In this document: piece after piece, positions 36,601 to 43,587 of the stretch
How the letters are laid out: each line of letters begins with the position of its first letter
Numbering within the stretch: the first letter of the stretch is position 1
Translations under genes and position numbers: made by a program
Notes under the pieces: generated by a model
What the model was told of the DNA's origin: nothing
Database searches by the model: none
The model's input: only the letters and a program-made list of their open reading frames with translations
Assembly: GCA_001603075.1 (NCBI GenBank)
Contig: LVBB01000109.1
Span: 124,001-188,000, forward strand
Length of the DNA: 64,000 bases
DNA from: Phycisphaerales bacterium Planc_01
GTDB lineage: Bacteria > Planctomycetota > Phycisphaerae > Sedimentisphaerales > Anaerobacaceae
Direction of reading: 5' to 3'

Positions 36601-36744
36601 GGACAACAGGACAAGCCCGATCAGTACGAGATGTCTGACAAATCGGCTCGTCCACAGAATCCCCTCCGAACCTCTCGTGGACACGGGCGATGTCCGTGAG
36701 CCAACCGACCCGCCGCGAGGACACCGAAGGCCAACCAAGAGCAT
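30670..36744 (-). CDS. Giant secreted TPR-repeat protein
   Basis: The protein is about 2,024 residues from the ATG at 36744; in-frame ATGs at 36762 and 36792 are alternatives without better ribosome sites. A hydrophobic segment (HLVLIGLVLLSG) followed by SPAQAGED suggests a signal peptide and export. Most of the rest consists of TPR-type helical repeats, for example DAGQLDKAIPLLEQLFERDQRDSEILVRLADLYHRN and later copies across the whole length. It is the first gene of the MoxR-DUF58-VWA operon and ends 26 nt before the coiled-coil gene. TPR proteins in Bat operons (BatB/BatE type) are known partners, but this one is far larger. It probably serves as a periplasmic scaffold. Confidence 0.82.
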   Translation of the reverse strand: MLLVGLRCPRGGSVGSRTSPVSTRGSEGILWTSRFVRHLVLIGLVLLSGRWSPAQAGEDPSDRYFALLREQPGNSYLYDRFYQAWLDTKTVDQLEAFLKANLDGQKDIGSRLLLALFYERQGQDAKALELYRDVPTDSSVTCEYLFHRARVEARNLNFESAISDLAAARRLSCTSETAEKASRLLGELYIRTNQKDKAAALWRQLLEAGGEHQELCEELIELQIREGLFDDALKTNEELIGMTRDPYKAVMRRLRQGDIHQYKGDTDKALEVYTGAFEMVGEGSWLENQVYAQVERVFERNDNIDGLKDYLTGLVERHPERTGLRRRLADLLLQTGATDEALKMFREMLEVTPGDIANQKAYANILADAGQLDKAIPLLEQLFERDQRDSEILVRLADLYHRNQQDEQAAVRLARFLDLSDKSEYAYLRVAGLLEQYGLRERAGGVYQQMIAALPGNLSVRQVYAEFLYRSNRQEEALRILQTVAHEGDLQMMMRACNAVIARDHADLALPWAEARYREFSNDVTYLNHLCRTAIRLKAFDKALVWAMRQLQMAKDYPMVRTALSQVMAAVDSDEKAGQMVREMRAMDRLTIQQACLLSELLEFQGRPGEADAVLTEAIRTNPEIAMRQQIDLYRARRDWVRVAEGIEKLLARTGTREPNLMRDLVEAYETCGRYEDALQWVRQWKQIAPTSPAPHLYHARLLDAMGRNEEAVAAAEAASREFEGDTEILARLARLYASRGQYEQAQRTYWRLYEAAKDVPGKLGCIRDMAEAAGEVGGLGELIDRLQRQRQRDRASAVPLLALAEVYRQMGKYEERRQALLEASRLQTEDLSLLYELAGVEEAQGDWRGAVQTLERALALDGTSKTRLKIARLHIQHGSREEGFRILTEVAGGERMDPRDAESIADTMMSIGSWDVAAPFLQGLLPSHPKDYRLRYQHAVALEEAGQTTEAIETFIDLLSFVEEIPGNTNKATPFAWSRQGVDTHVERILPPEAVELLRLDQCCAMAYRHRHGRIRYSRSAAPGPVNLPFNVALPATVDELRDFAVSHILSLAESLSEQGKSRVAADLVRHGVAHVDILMAVPRFGLSNLREAIENLAETYPDNEVVQAVWILHRIEGWGCTLKEAQRIFEMFKDTHPRLALIVGLRCYGRDPVASQLFKQSMRMLKDVPDPGYYEIASIAYVLQNSHSSVALTEEQRAFLDRHLIDWYATLNPTVASRIDVFRYVASLLGRRRDLTDFVEFLNQEVARSSSTPNAATTPPFHRPTVWHLSYPPRGIPGFPSHVEDLVLEGPNYSAPAVSRVPRAEPAKLGSYLDKIENPILKILVAITSGRTEDARRLTRALLETDPTSLAAYVLAATQATVDGAPLEVIALLEKARSLPMSTPYRRLLDGALVASAMELDPQKHPDQVDLGRRAALRLMGDSLNPEQREEVLAAAETLGLAEEAQNLRKQMRASTTTPSASSGSPRASGIHPFTVALIERFFERRQTDAAMRLALNHLKNAAHDSLYCHFVGSGTSSMVEDIVRLIHKHGATTQFMELAAGPGEATTRKLVEYGRICELLDRPAEAVAAYEKAVAMDPKNAAARTRLALLSIKTDPRGSGTHLAAIDRSVVNTVGQGLVQQAWQLFVTGQIESALDIARMVTEYLALIEEPEKQNLDWVDRLADAIAQRCDHRACRLHHLYESPSPLTKFAGGRWSQSFGGGIVVTPGGVRSFRGQIPMNWGPPFQEDARTGDRRRDVHNALCRRMLEIPQLAEVGFARLAAEAEVRDALTDQYVQMARQAMLTHKPYRQTNPLTAVSRGLPQTSLMDPAEYLVREARKAGTLDKLVSEFAPQLKQNGADDQAAKLTRLADVYTASPDRFFGAADRLLSGDAAQGHVRGNIVADENGPARMIVDAYLTGQPGGRQTMEQFILDKIREDIDQGRFVHHHLAEVWLAALMNRDETSARAFLDAIVTLYSSPKGRLSGLDGVFRLHRAQLDSASGSPGRTQSGPAPVPSPRPVRERDTRTRRDTVTRSRTRSRY

Positions 36745-37059
36745 ATTGCGATATAACCTCATTGCAGTGAACCAGTTAACGAAATTTACCATGAGAAACA
36801 GCCGAGACCGCGTCGAGCGTTCCGCGCGGTCCCATCCTTAAGTCGCAGCGACCCGTTCTGAGACTCAAAAAAAGAGTGCTTCATGGGGTTCCGAGAGGGG
36901 GGAGGATAACACCGGCGGGTCAGTTCCGACCGGACATCTGAAGGGGTTGACGCCGGGCGGGGCGTACGAGAAGGGTGTACAATTGGAGCGATCCGCCCGA
37001 ACCCACGTGGGAATTTCGAGCGACGCCAGTCATTTCATGCACCTATGCCGAAAGAGATA
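36745..37059. other. Spacer upstream of the giant TPR gene
   Basis: No gene is seen. It should hold the promoter of the minus-strand Bat-like operon and the end of the pseudopilin transcript. A short ACTC-A7-GAGT hairpin lies near 36866. On the plus strand a TTGACG and a TACAAT occur near 36950-36985, but 25 nt apart, too far for a normal promoter. Confidence 0.4.
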
Positions 37060-37914
37060 TCATCTCTTGTAGCGATATGCCCACCCTGCCGCCATGTAAT
37101 CGATATCCGATGTCTGCCCCTCGGGCGGATATTCGATGCCGTACAACGCCACGCCTTGCGTGAGCAGCTTGTCCACGCGCTCGATGGTGAAGCGGTCTCG
37201 CCACTTGCGTACCTCCGAATGGCCGTCGCAGAAGCCCAGCACGCTGCTGTCACCGTGATTGACGGCCATCGGCCCCCACCAGCCCCACCGGGACAACTGC
37301 GTGTACTCAGGCGCCCCCAGAACGAAGTGGTGACTGGAGTTCCAGTTTCGCGTCTCGGCGCTCTCGACGAACACATATCGTGTCGAAGGCGAGGAGATCT
37401 CGTCGAATCTCCTGATCTGATGGTTGTAGCGAGAGTCGCCTGGGTCCGTGACATAGTACAGGCATTGAGGAATCGAATAGGTGACAAAGACACGGGTCCC
37501 GTCATACATGCTCTTGCGGATGTTGTCGCCGGGGCAGTGATAGACTTTCGGGTTCTTGACATACGGAAACAGGACCCCTTCGGTGATCCCGCGAATCTCG
37601 TCCTCATCCGTCACCGGGGGTTCCGTCTGCGAGATGCTCATCCGATTGCCGCCCTCGTCGCGCGGGATGCCGCACCAGCCGATGAACTTCCCGCCCGGCT
37701 CCGTCGCGTTGTCCTCGCAGCTCATGATGCGGCCGTCGTTGTCCTGCATGTACATGTACCAGCCCAGCGAGAGGTTCTTGGTGTTGCTCAGACACGCGGT
37801 CGTAGCGGCCTTCTTCTTGGCCAGGCTCAAAGCGGGCATGATAACCGCCATCAGCAGGGAGATGATCGCGATGACCACCAGCAATTCGATCAGGGTGAAC
37901 GCTCGTGTCTTCAT
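37060..37914 (-). CDS. Type II secretion pseudopilin-like protein (H-X9-DG type)
   Basis: The ATG at 37914 gives 284 residues, starting MKTRAFTLIELLVVIAIISLL. This is a class III prepilin signal: FTLIE with Glu at +5 of the mature form, then a hydrophobic helix. The C-terminal part contains VNHGDSSVLGFCDGHSE, which is the H-X9-DG motif typical of the large pseudopilin-like families of Planctomycetes and Verrucomicrobia. Such proteins are cleaved by a prepilin peptidase and inserted in the inner membrane; their individual roles are mostly unknown. It follows the LamG protein gene by 125 nt on the same strand, a common pairing in this lineage. Confidence 0.92.
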   Translation of the reverse strand: MKTRAFTLIELLVVIAIISLLMAVIMPALSLAKKKAATTACLSNTKNLSLGWYMYMQDNDGRIMSCEDNATEPGGKFIGWCGIPRDEGGNRMSISQTEPPVTDEDEIRGITEGVLFPYVKNPKVYHCPGDNIRKSMYDGTRVFVTYSIPQCLYYVTDPGDSRYNHQIRRFDEISSPSTRYVFVESAETRNWNSSHHFVLGAPEYTQLSRWGWWGPMAVNHGDSSVLGFCDGHSEVRKWRDRFTIERVDKLLTQGVALYGIEYPPEGQTSDIDYMAAGWAYRYKR

Positions 37915-38039
37915 CCTTCTGCCCTTCCGTACGCACAATGGCGGTTCCAGATGTAGCCAACAGACACCAAGCATACCTCATCTGCACGCACTCAGACGCG
38001 GTCGCATGCCCGGCGATGAACCACAAAAGTCAGGCCATC

Positions 38040-40889
38040 CTACGGCGTATCGAACGGCGTCGTGCGTCCCGCGAGCCATGCAATCTCGCCGTGGGACAGG
38101 GCCCGGCCATACAAATAGACTTCGTCGATCGCACCGGGGAAATAGCGAATCAGATTGTCATGCTTGAGAACGCCGATCGTTATGTTCTGCAGCACCTGGC
38201 CAAATTCGCTGCTGTCGTCGGCCTGGCCCGCTACTTCGCCGTTGATGTACAGCGTACTGGTCTGTGCCGTCTTGACGACTCCCACATGATGCCAGGCGCC
38301 GTCGTCGGCGGTCGCGGTGCTGTAGATGTCCGTTCCACCCGATGTGCCGAGAGGGGCCCGATGCAGAAATCGCAGCGTGCCGTCACCGCGAAGCTCCAGG
38401 AGGATGCCGTGCGCTCCGGCCGAGTCGTAGACCGAAAGCAGATCCCGTTCCCCCGTGCCACCATCGACGCGGAACCACAGGGCCGCCGAATATGTCGGCA
38501 GATCATAGGCCCCTTCAACACGAACGTAATCGGCCACTCCGTCGAGCTGAATTGCCTGACCGGTCCGTCCGCCGGCGAATACCGGCGAGCCAACGATGAC
38601 GCCATTGCGCGTCCCGCTGCCATCGTTGGCGGTGCCTTCAAAGGCAAAGTAACCAACCAGACTCCCCCTATCAGGTTCGACGGGGGTGATGGCATGGCGT
38701 TCGCGAGGAGACAGAGCGACATCGTCAATGAACAGAAGACCGTTCCCACCCTGCAGCCCGATGGTCACTTCCCTGACACGGCGGAGATCGGTGCCGACAA
38801 AGCCCGCCAGATCGATATACCAGAACTGCCACGACTTGAGCCGCAGGTTCTCGGCGTCCCCGCCGTAGAGGACCCTGCTGCCGTTGACCTCGACATACAT
38901 CTGTCCGGGCGTGTTGCCTGGATCGCCGTAGAACCACAGCGTCAGCGCCTTGACGCCGTGCCGGGTCCAGTCCAGAGGCTCGTCAAATGTGCGTACTGCT
39001 TCCGACACAGCAGCCGAAGCGCTGTCATAGAACAGCGGCATTGATTGCCTTCCGCCATGAACGATCGTCTGCTCGGCAAACGGGGACTGGAGGTATCCAA
39101 CCGTCGAGCCGGTGTCGTTCACCCAACCATCGATCCATGTGTCGAAAATCGTGTTCTCTTCATCGTTGTACTGTTCGAAATCTTCCACCACAATCGACGG
39201 CTGCGTCGAGAAGCTCCAGATCTCGCCTTCCCACTTATCCGATGATTCGGCCGCACTGAGTTCGTCCACCCGCCAGTAATAGGTCCGGCCCAATTCGAGC
39301 AGGCCATCGGCGTCCAATCGCGGTTCGCTCGTGACCGCGACCGGAGCCGCCCCATCAGCTCTCTCAACGAGCTGCGATTCGTCTGTACTCAGATGGATCT
39401 CATGTGCGACGACATCCCGGCCGGCGCGCCAATTCAGTATGACATCCGGCCTGACATCGACCACTCCTGAGGCCGGCTCCGGCTCCCGCGCCTGAACCGG
39501 GATGTAGAGGAAACGCACTTCGCTGAGCCCGAACTGGCCTATGGTCCCGAAGCCGCTGTTGACGATCAGCCGCACGTGCCGGGCCGCGACACCGCCGAGA
39601 TCCACCGTCGTGTTATACGTATAGGTGTTTCGGGCGGTGGCCTGAGCCAGCAAGACGTTGCCCAACGTCATCCAATCCATCCCATCGACGCTGTATTCCA
39701 CAGTGACGTCCTTGAGGCCGAAGCCCAGTACCGGCTCGAACATCACGTTGTAGTTCCAGATCAGCATCTCGTGGAGCTTGTAGAGCCGATCGAACTCGAA
39801 CGCGATGTGCAGCGGCTCGTCCCCGACCGGCGTAGCCAGCCACATATCGCCGCCGTCGACAGAGTGCTGGTCGAGTGCGTCGAGTCCGGAGCCGTCGACC
39901 ACGTTCTCCGGCCCCAAGCCAGCATCCGAGTCGCCATTGCTCGTAGCGACAACGCCCCGGATGGGGTACGCCTTGGGCTCAACTGTAAAACTCCAGATGT
40001 CGCCTTTGTAGACGGCATTGTCCGGCGCACCGTTGACCTCATCGACGCGCCAGTAATAAGTCGTCCCGAAATCGAGCCAATCGGGTGGATCGTAGCTGGT
40101 TGCCGTCTGCCCCCGGCTGACCAGAATTCCCATCGGATTGGCTCTGTCGGCTGCACTGACATCATCATAGGTGGTCCCGATATAGACATCGTGCATGTGT
40201 GCGAACCGCCCCGGCGTCCAGCTCAGGATGGTGGTATCGTACGGCACGTCCGTCGCTTGATTCGAAGGATGCGGATTCAAGGCCTTGGACGGGTCCGTCA
40301 CCAGTGAGAGGACCAAAGCATTGAGAAAACCAAAGGGGTGGTTGGCGCCGGATTCCTCGCGAGTTTCTTCTCCAGCAACCACCTCCAGGACGATCGTACC
40401 ATTGGCATTGGCCGAGACGAGTCCCGAGAATGCGTAGTCATCGGCCTGCGTCGGAGTCTCCGTATTCACGAATCGCGCCTGGAGGACGCGCTCTCCATCG
40501 CTCATCCAATCTCCAACACGAAGTCCCTCGCTGGAGGTGTCGAAGGCGTAGACCGTGACTTCATAGAGTCCGTTCGGCATCAATCCGGACAGTGTTACCG
40601 TCATCCCGCCGGGCCTGCTGAAGAGAAAATCACGATAGATCTGTTCAAACGGCACACCGACCGGCGCATCTCTTCGCCGGGAATCCAGCGTGCCCGCAAA
40701 CTCCACCTTGACACCGTTGACAACCGTGCCGCTGTCGGCCAGGGTAAAAGGCGTGAAGCCCTCTTCGGTTTGCGCCGCCGTATTGTTGTCCGGGTGATTG
40801 ATGTCCAATTGGAGTATCGGTGTCGAAGCCTTCGCAGCCCCCGCGCCCAACCAAAGGCACAACCACATCACTATCCGCCGCTTGTTCAT
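38040..40889 (-). CDS. Secreted multidomain LamG/discoidin-like protein
   Basis: The protein is about 949 residues with a signal peptide ending GAGAAKAS. Two fibronectin-like segments share the pattern TYYWRVDEVNG / TYYWRVDELSA. Between them a discoidin-like (F5/8 type C) stretch runs about 320-475 (RHVRLIVNSGFGTIGQFGLSEVRFLYI). Then comes a region beginning VVEDFEQYNDEENTIFDTW, found in many Sedimentisphaerales secreted proteins. A C-terminal LamG/concanavalin-type domain follows, with LVGYFAFEGTANDGSG, YSAALWFRVDGG and IDEVYLYGRALSHGEI. It probably binds polysaccharide outside the cell. Two adjacent ATGs follow an AGGAG box; 40889 gives the better spacing. Confidence 0.88.
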   Translation of the reverse strand: MNKRRIVMWLCLWLGAGAAKASTPILQLDINHPDNNTAAQTEEGFTPFTLADSGTVVNGVKVEFAGTLDSRRRDAPVGVPFEQIYRDFLFSRPGGMTVTLSGLMPNGLYEVTVYAFDTSSEGLRVGDWMSDGERVLQARFVNTETPTQADDYAFSGLVSANANGTIVLEVVAGEETREESGANHPFGFLNALVLSLVTDPSKALNPHPSNQATDVPYDTTILSWTPGRFAHMHDVYIGTTYDDVSAADRANPMGILVSRGQTATSYDPPDWLDFGTTYYWRVDEVNGAPDNAVYKGDIWSFTVEPKAYPIRGVVATSNGDSDAGLGPENVVDGSGLDALDQHSVDGGDMWLATPVGDEPLHIAFEFDRLYKLHEMLIWNYNVMFEPVLGFGLKDVTVEYSVDGMDWMTLGNVLLAQATARNTYTYNTTVDLGGVAARHVRLIVNSGFGTIGQFGLSEVRFLYIPVQAREPEPASGVVDVRPDVILNWRAGRDVVAHEIHLSTDESQLVERADGAAPVAVTSEPRLDADGLLELGRTYYWRVDELSAAESSDKWEGEIWSFSTQPSIVVEDFEQYNDEENTIFDTWIDGWVNDTGSTVGYLQSPFAEQTIVHGGRQSMPLFYDSASAAVSEAVRTFDEPLDWTRHGVKALTLWFYGDPGNTPGQMYVEVNGSRVLYGGDAENLRLKSWQFWYIDLAGFVGTDLRRVREVTIGLQGGNGLLFIDDVALSPRERHAITPVEPDRGSLVGYFAFEGTANDGSGTRNGVIVGSPVFAGGRTGQAIQLDGVADYVRVEGAYDLPTYSAALWFRVDGGTGERDLLSVYDSAGAHGILLELRGDGTLRFLHRAPLGTSGGTDIYSTATADDGAWHHVGVVKTAQTSTLYINGEVAGQADDSSEFGQVLQNITIGVLKHDNLIRYFPGAIDEVYLYGRALSHGEIAWLAGRTTPFDTP

Positions 40890-40892
40890 CAT

Positions 40893-41552
40893 GCTCTCCT
40901 TTCCGTCAGACAGGACCTCACGCGGTGTAGCGGCAATCGTTGTCCGACCCGGCTGCCAGGGAGCCGGTCCGGCCCGCGCCGCTGAAATGGAACCGCGTCA
41001 CTATAGAAAACGCTGCCAAGTGCGTTGCTCTGCTCTCTGGTCGTCAGGGCATCTGCATGCAGCCATCACTTCCTCCGATTGTAAGGCCTCGCGCCCATGC
41101 GCGCCGGCGGCCCGGGCATTTCCGCCCGGTTGGGCAAACACCCACCTTCTGCTATCGTACCAGATACGCGCTTACATGAGAGGCAAAAAGCCGTATCTTC
41201 CAAGACTGCCGCATCGTCGCAGGCGGTCGTCTCCGTTTCCGGCCCGGGAGCAGCCGCACCTGTCGCCTCCCTCCGTTTCACCCGGAACGAGATGACAGAA
41301 AACCATAAGCAATTACCAGGGCGAATCTTACATCACGCGGCGTGGTCGGAACCGCTCAGGGACCGGGCTGACGTTTGGGCAATTGCACGGACTCGTTGAC
41401 TGAAAAGAGACGCGGCGAGGTGTCTTCTCAGCATATCTCGCCGAGAAGGTGGGTTTTCTCGATGACGAGTGCTCCGGAGGCGACAGGCGCACATGCCACA
41501 ACCTCCGCAGCAGGTGAAGTTACCGGCCGTCCTGTCCCTGTTTCGGTCTATG
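40893..41552. other. Gene-free spacer
   Basis: I see no gene in these 660 bases. They hold the promoter region of the LamG gene and the 3' region of the DUF4838 gene, both on the minus strand. A CCGGGC-GGAAAT-GCCCGG hairpin near 41120-41140 (minus strand) has no T-run after it. Nothing else stands out. Confidence 0.4.
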
Positions 41553-43397
41553 CTACTCCCGACCTTGCCGCATCCACTCCCAGATCGCGTTGCGCCACAA
41601 GGCGACTCGCTGCTTCTCCGCATCCGTTGCGGCCAGTTCCTCTGCCTGCACGATGAGACGTCTGAACTCCTCCATCCGCTCCGGTGTCCCCAGGCGTTCC
41701 CAGGCCACCTTCTTCCAGTCGATGCCGTTAGCACGGTAATATGGAGGCGGGTAGTTCGCCGGATCGCAGGCAGTTCTCTCCAGACTCAGATAGAACTCCT
41801 TCATCGAATCGCCCGCAGCTCCAAAGTACAGGCGGAAGAACTCGTCGATCAGCCCGTCAACATCCACGTCCGGATCGTCCCAGACCTTGGCCATGACACA
41901 CTGCTCAAGCTGATCCTGCTCGCCGCACTCGAAGATGCCTCGAACCTCATCTCGGATGAACATCTGCATGGCCCGGGCGGTCTCGTGGACCATGACGTGG
42001 GGGAAGCACTTCCACCGGTCGATCAGGGCAGGCTCCATAGGATGATGATAGTAGACCCAGAGGAACATGGGCGCCTGGGATTTCTCCTGCCACTGGCGAT
42101 AGAACCGCAGATCGTTCTCTTTCATCTCAGCATGGACCGGATAGTAGCAGGTGTGCAGGCACGGCGCGACTGAAACATTGGATTCCAGGTCAGCGTCCGG
42201 CGCAAACGCATAGCTCCAGTATGCCAAGGTGGCGATGTACTTGTCCGGATGGGTTCTGCGCACCTCGCGCGCGACAGCATTGACAAACGAGAACCAGTAG
42301 TCGCTCATCTCGCCGCTGCTGAAGAAGCCGGTCTTGCGAGTTCGCCCCCTATCGAGAAGCTCCTGGCACGCCTCGCATGTGCACAGATTGATATTGTCGT
42401 CGGGAACAATGGCAAAGTAGTCTCCCATCGCCTTCCACCCCTCCGGCAGTTTGCCTTTGCCATCGAAGTAGTCGCGTGCCATCTGCGCCACCTGGCTCAC
42501 CAGCTTGGGGTTGGTGTAGCACAACTGCGAGCCAAGGCCCCTTGGGTTCTTGCACTGGTATTCGGGGTCGTTGAACACAGCTTTGATGGTGTTGCGATGG
42601 AACGTGTGGTTGCCTGCCCAACGCTCACCGCCCTGGCGCATCCGTCTCCAGTGCAGATAGACCTGCTCCTGCGTGTAATCGCCCCACTGCCCGCGCAGGA
42701 ACGGCCAGGAGCCGCCGGCAAGAGCGCTGCGATGCTTCAGAGCCGGGGATCGCCGAACATCCTCACCTGCAACAGTCAGGGTAGTGCGCGCGGGGATGAC
42801 AATGTTGAGGCGCGAAGGCCCATACCATCGCACGCCGCAGAAACGCTCCAGGAAGTCGTAGGCCGCCAGGCAGGTGCCCTGGTCGTCAAAGATACCCGGC
42901 AGTTCCAGCTCGCCCGCACTCCGGTCGGGATAGCCCACTACCTTCCAGTAGTCGATCTTGTGGCGCAACTGCTGGAGCGTTTGATCGGTTGTGGACCGCC
43001 CCTGTGCTTTTCGGTTCGCCTCAGTGTCCTGCCAATCGCGCCCCATCAGGATGATCGTACCCTGTCGAAACGCGATGAGATACTCCTGCGGCTGGAAGTC
43101 TGCGCCTCGAAGGCTCAACTGCCGGGTGGCAGAACTCTCCCCCACGAGGATCCGACGGCCCTCGATGTGTTCACCATCAGAACGAATGGGGATTTCCGCC
43201 CCCGTGATCTTCATGATGTGGCATTGCAGTTCCAGGGCCGCCAATCGCGCCGCGGGTGTGGGTTCTTCCGCTATGACGATCGCGCATGTGGGCGTGCCCT
43301 GTCGCACGAGGTCGAACGCCGCCGACGCATGCCGTTGCTGGCCGGAGGCGAACTGGATGACGACCGATACCACGAGTGTGACGAGGATGTGTTTCAT
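41553..43397 (-). CDS. Secreted DUF4838 domain protein
   Basis: This 614-residue protein has a signal peptide (MKHILVTLVVSVVIQFASG). An N-terminal alpha/beta domain like those before glycoside hydrolases follows, with CAIVIAEEPTPAARLAALELQCHIMKITGAEIPI and RILVGESSATRQL. The middle holds GIFDDQGTCLAAYDFLERFCGVRWYGPSRLNIVIP, the part shared with DUF4838 proteins. Then DNINLCTCEACQ and YIATLAYWSYA mark a TIM-barrel-like domain. DUF4838 proteins are linked with glycan breakdown in Bacteroidetes, Planctomycetes and Verrucomicrobia. The catalytic role is unproven. The ATG at 43397 has an AGGGA box 9 nt upstream. Confidence 0.83.
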   Translation of the reverse strand: MKHILVTLVVSVVIQFASGQQRHASAAFDLVRQGTPTCAIVIAEEPTPAARLAALELQCHIMKITGAEIPIRSDGEHIEGRRILVGESSATRQLSLRGADFQPQEYLIAFRQGTIILMGRDWQDTEANRKAQGRSTTDQTLQQLRHKIDYWKVVGYPDRSAGELELPGIFDDQGTCLAAYDFLERFCGVRWYGPSRLNIVIPARTTLTVAGEDVRRSPALKHRSALAGGSWPFLRGQWGDYTQEQVYLHWRRMRQGGERWAGNHTFHRNTIKAVFNDPEYQCKNPRGLGSQLCYTNPKLVSQVAQMARDYFDGKGKLPEGWKAMGDYFAIVPDDNINLCTCEACQELLDRGRTRKTGFFSSGEMSDYWFSFVNAVAREVRRTHPDKYIATLAYWSYAFAPDADLESNVSVAPCLHTCYYPVHAEMKENDLRFYRQWQEKSQAPMFLWVYYHHPMEPALIDRWKCFPHVMVHETARAMQMFIRDEVRGIFECGEQDQLEQCVMAKVWDDPDVDVDGLIDEFFRLYFGAAGDSMKEFYLSLERTACDPANYPPPYYRANGIDWKKVAWERLGTPERMEEFRRLIVQAEELAATDAEKQRVALWRNAIWEWMRQGRE

Positions 43398-43587
43398 GGT
43401 CTGAGGTCCCTGGATTCAACTCTTCTGCTGTCAGAATCTGCCGTTTGCACCGCATATTCCGTTCGGATCGAGACAACTGCGTGCGATTGTAGACACAGCG
43501 GTGCGGTTCGACAAGGAGTCCTCCCCCATTTATGCGAAGACTCCGACATCGCCAGCGGTAGTGGTGCTCGACCGACAGCCAGGACCG

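Noticed and set aside
36945-36990. Plus-strand promoter from TTGACG and TACAAT
   Set aside because: The boxes are 25 nt apart and no plus-strand gene follows.
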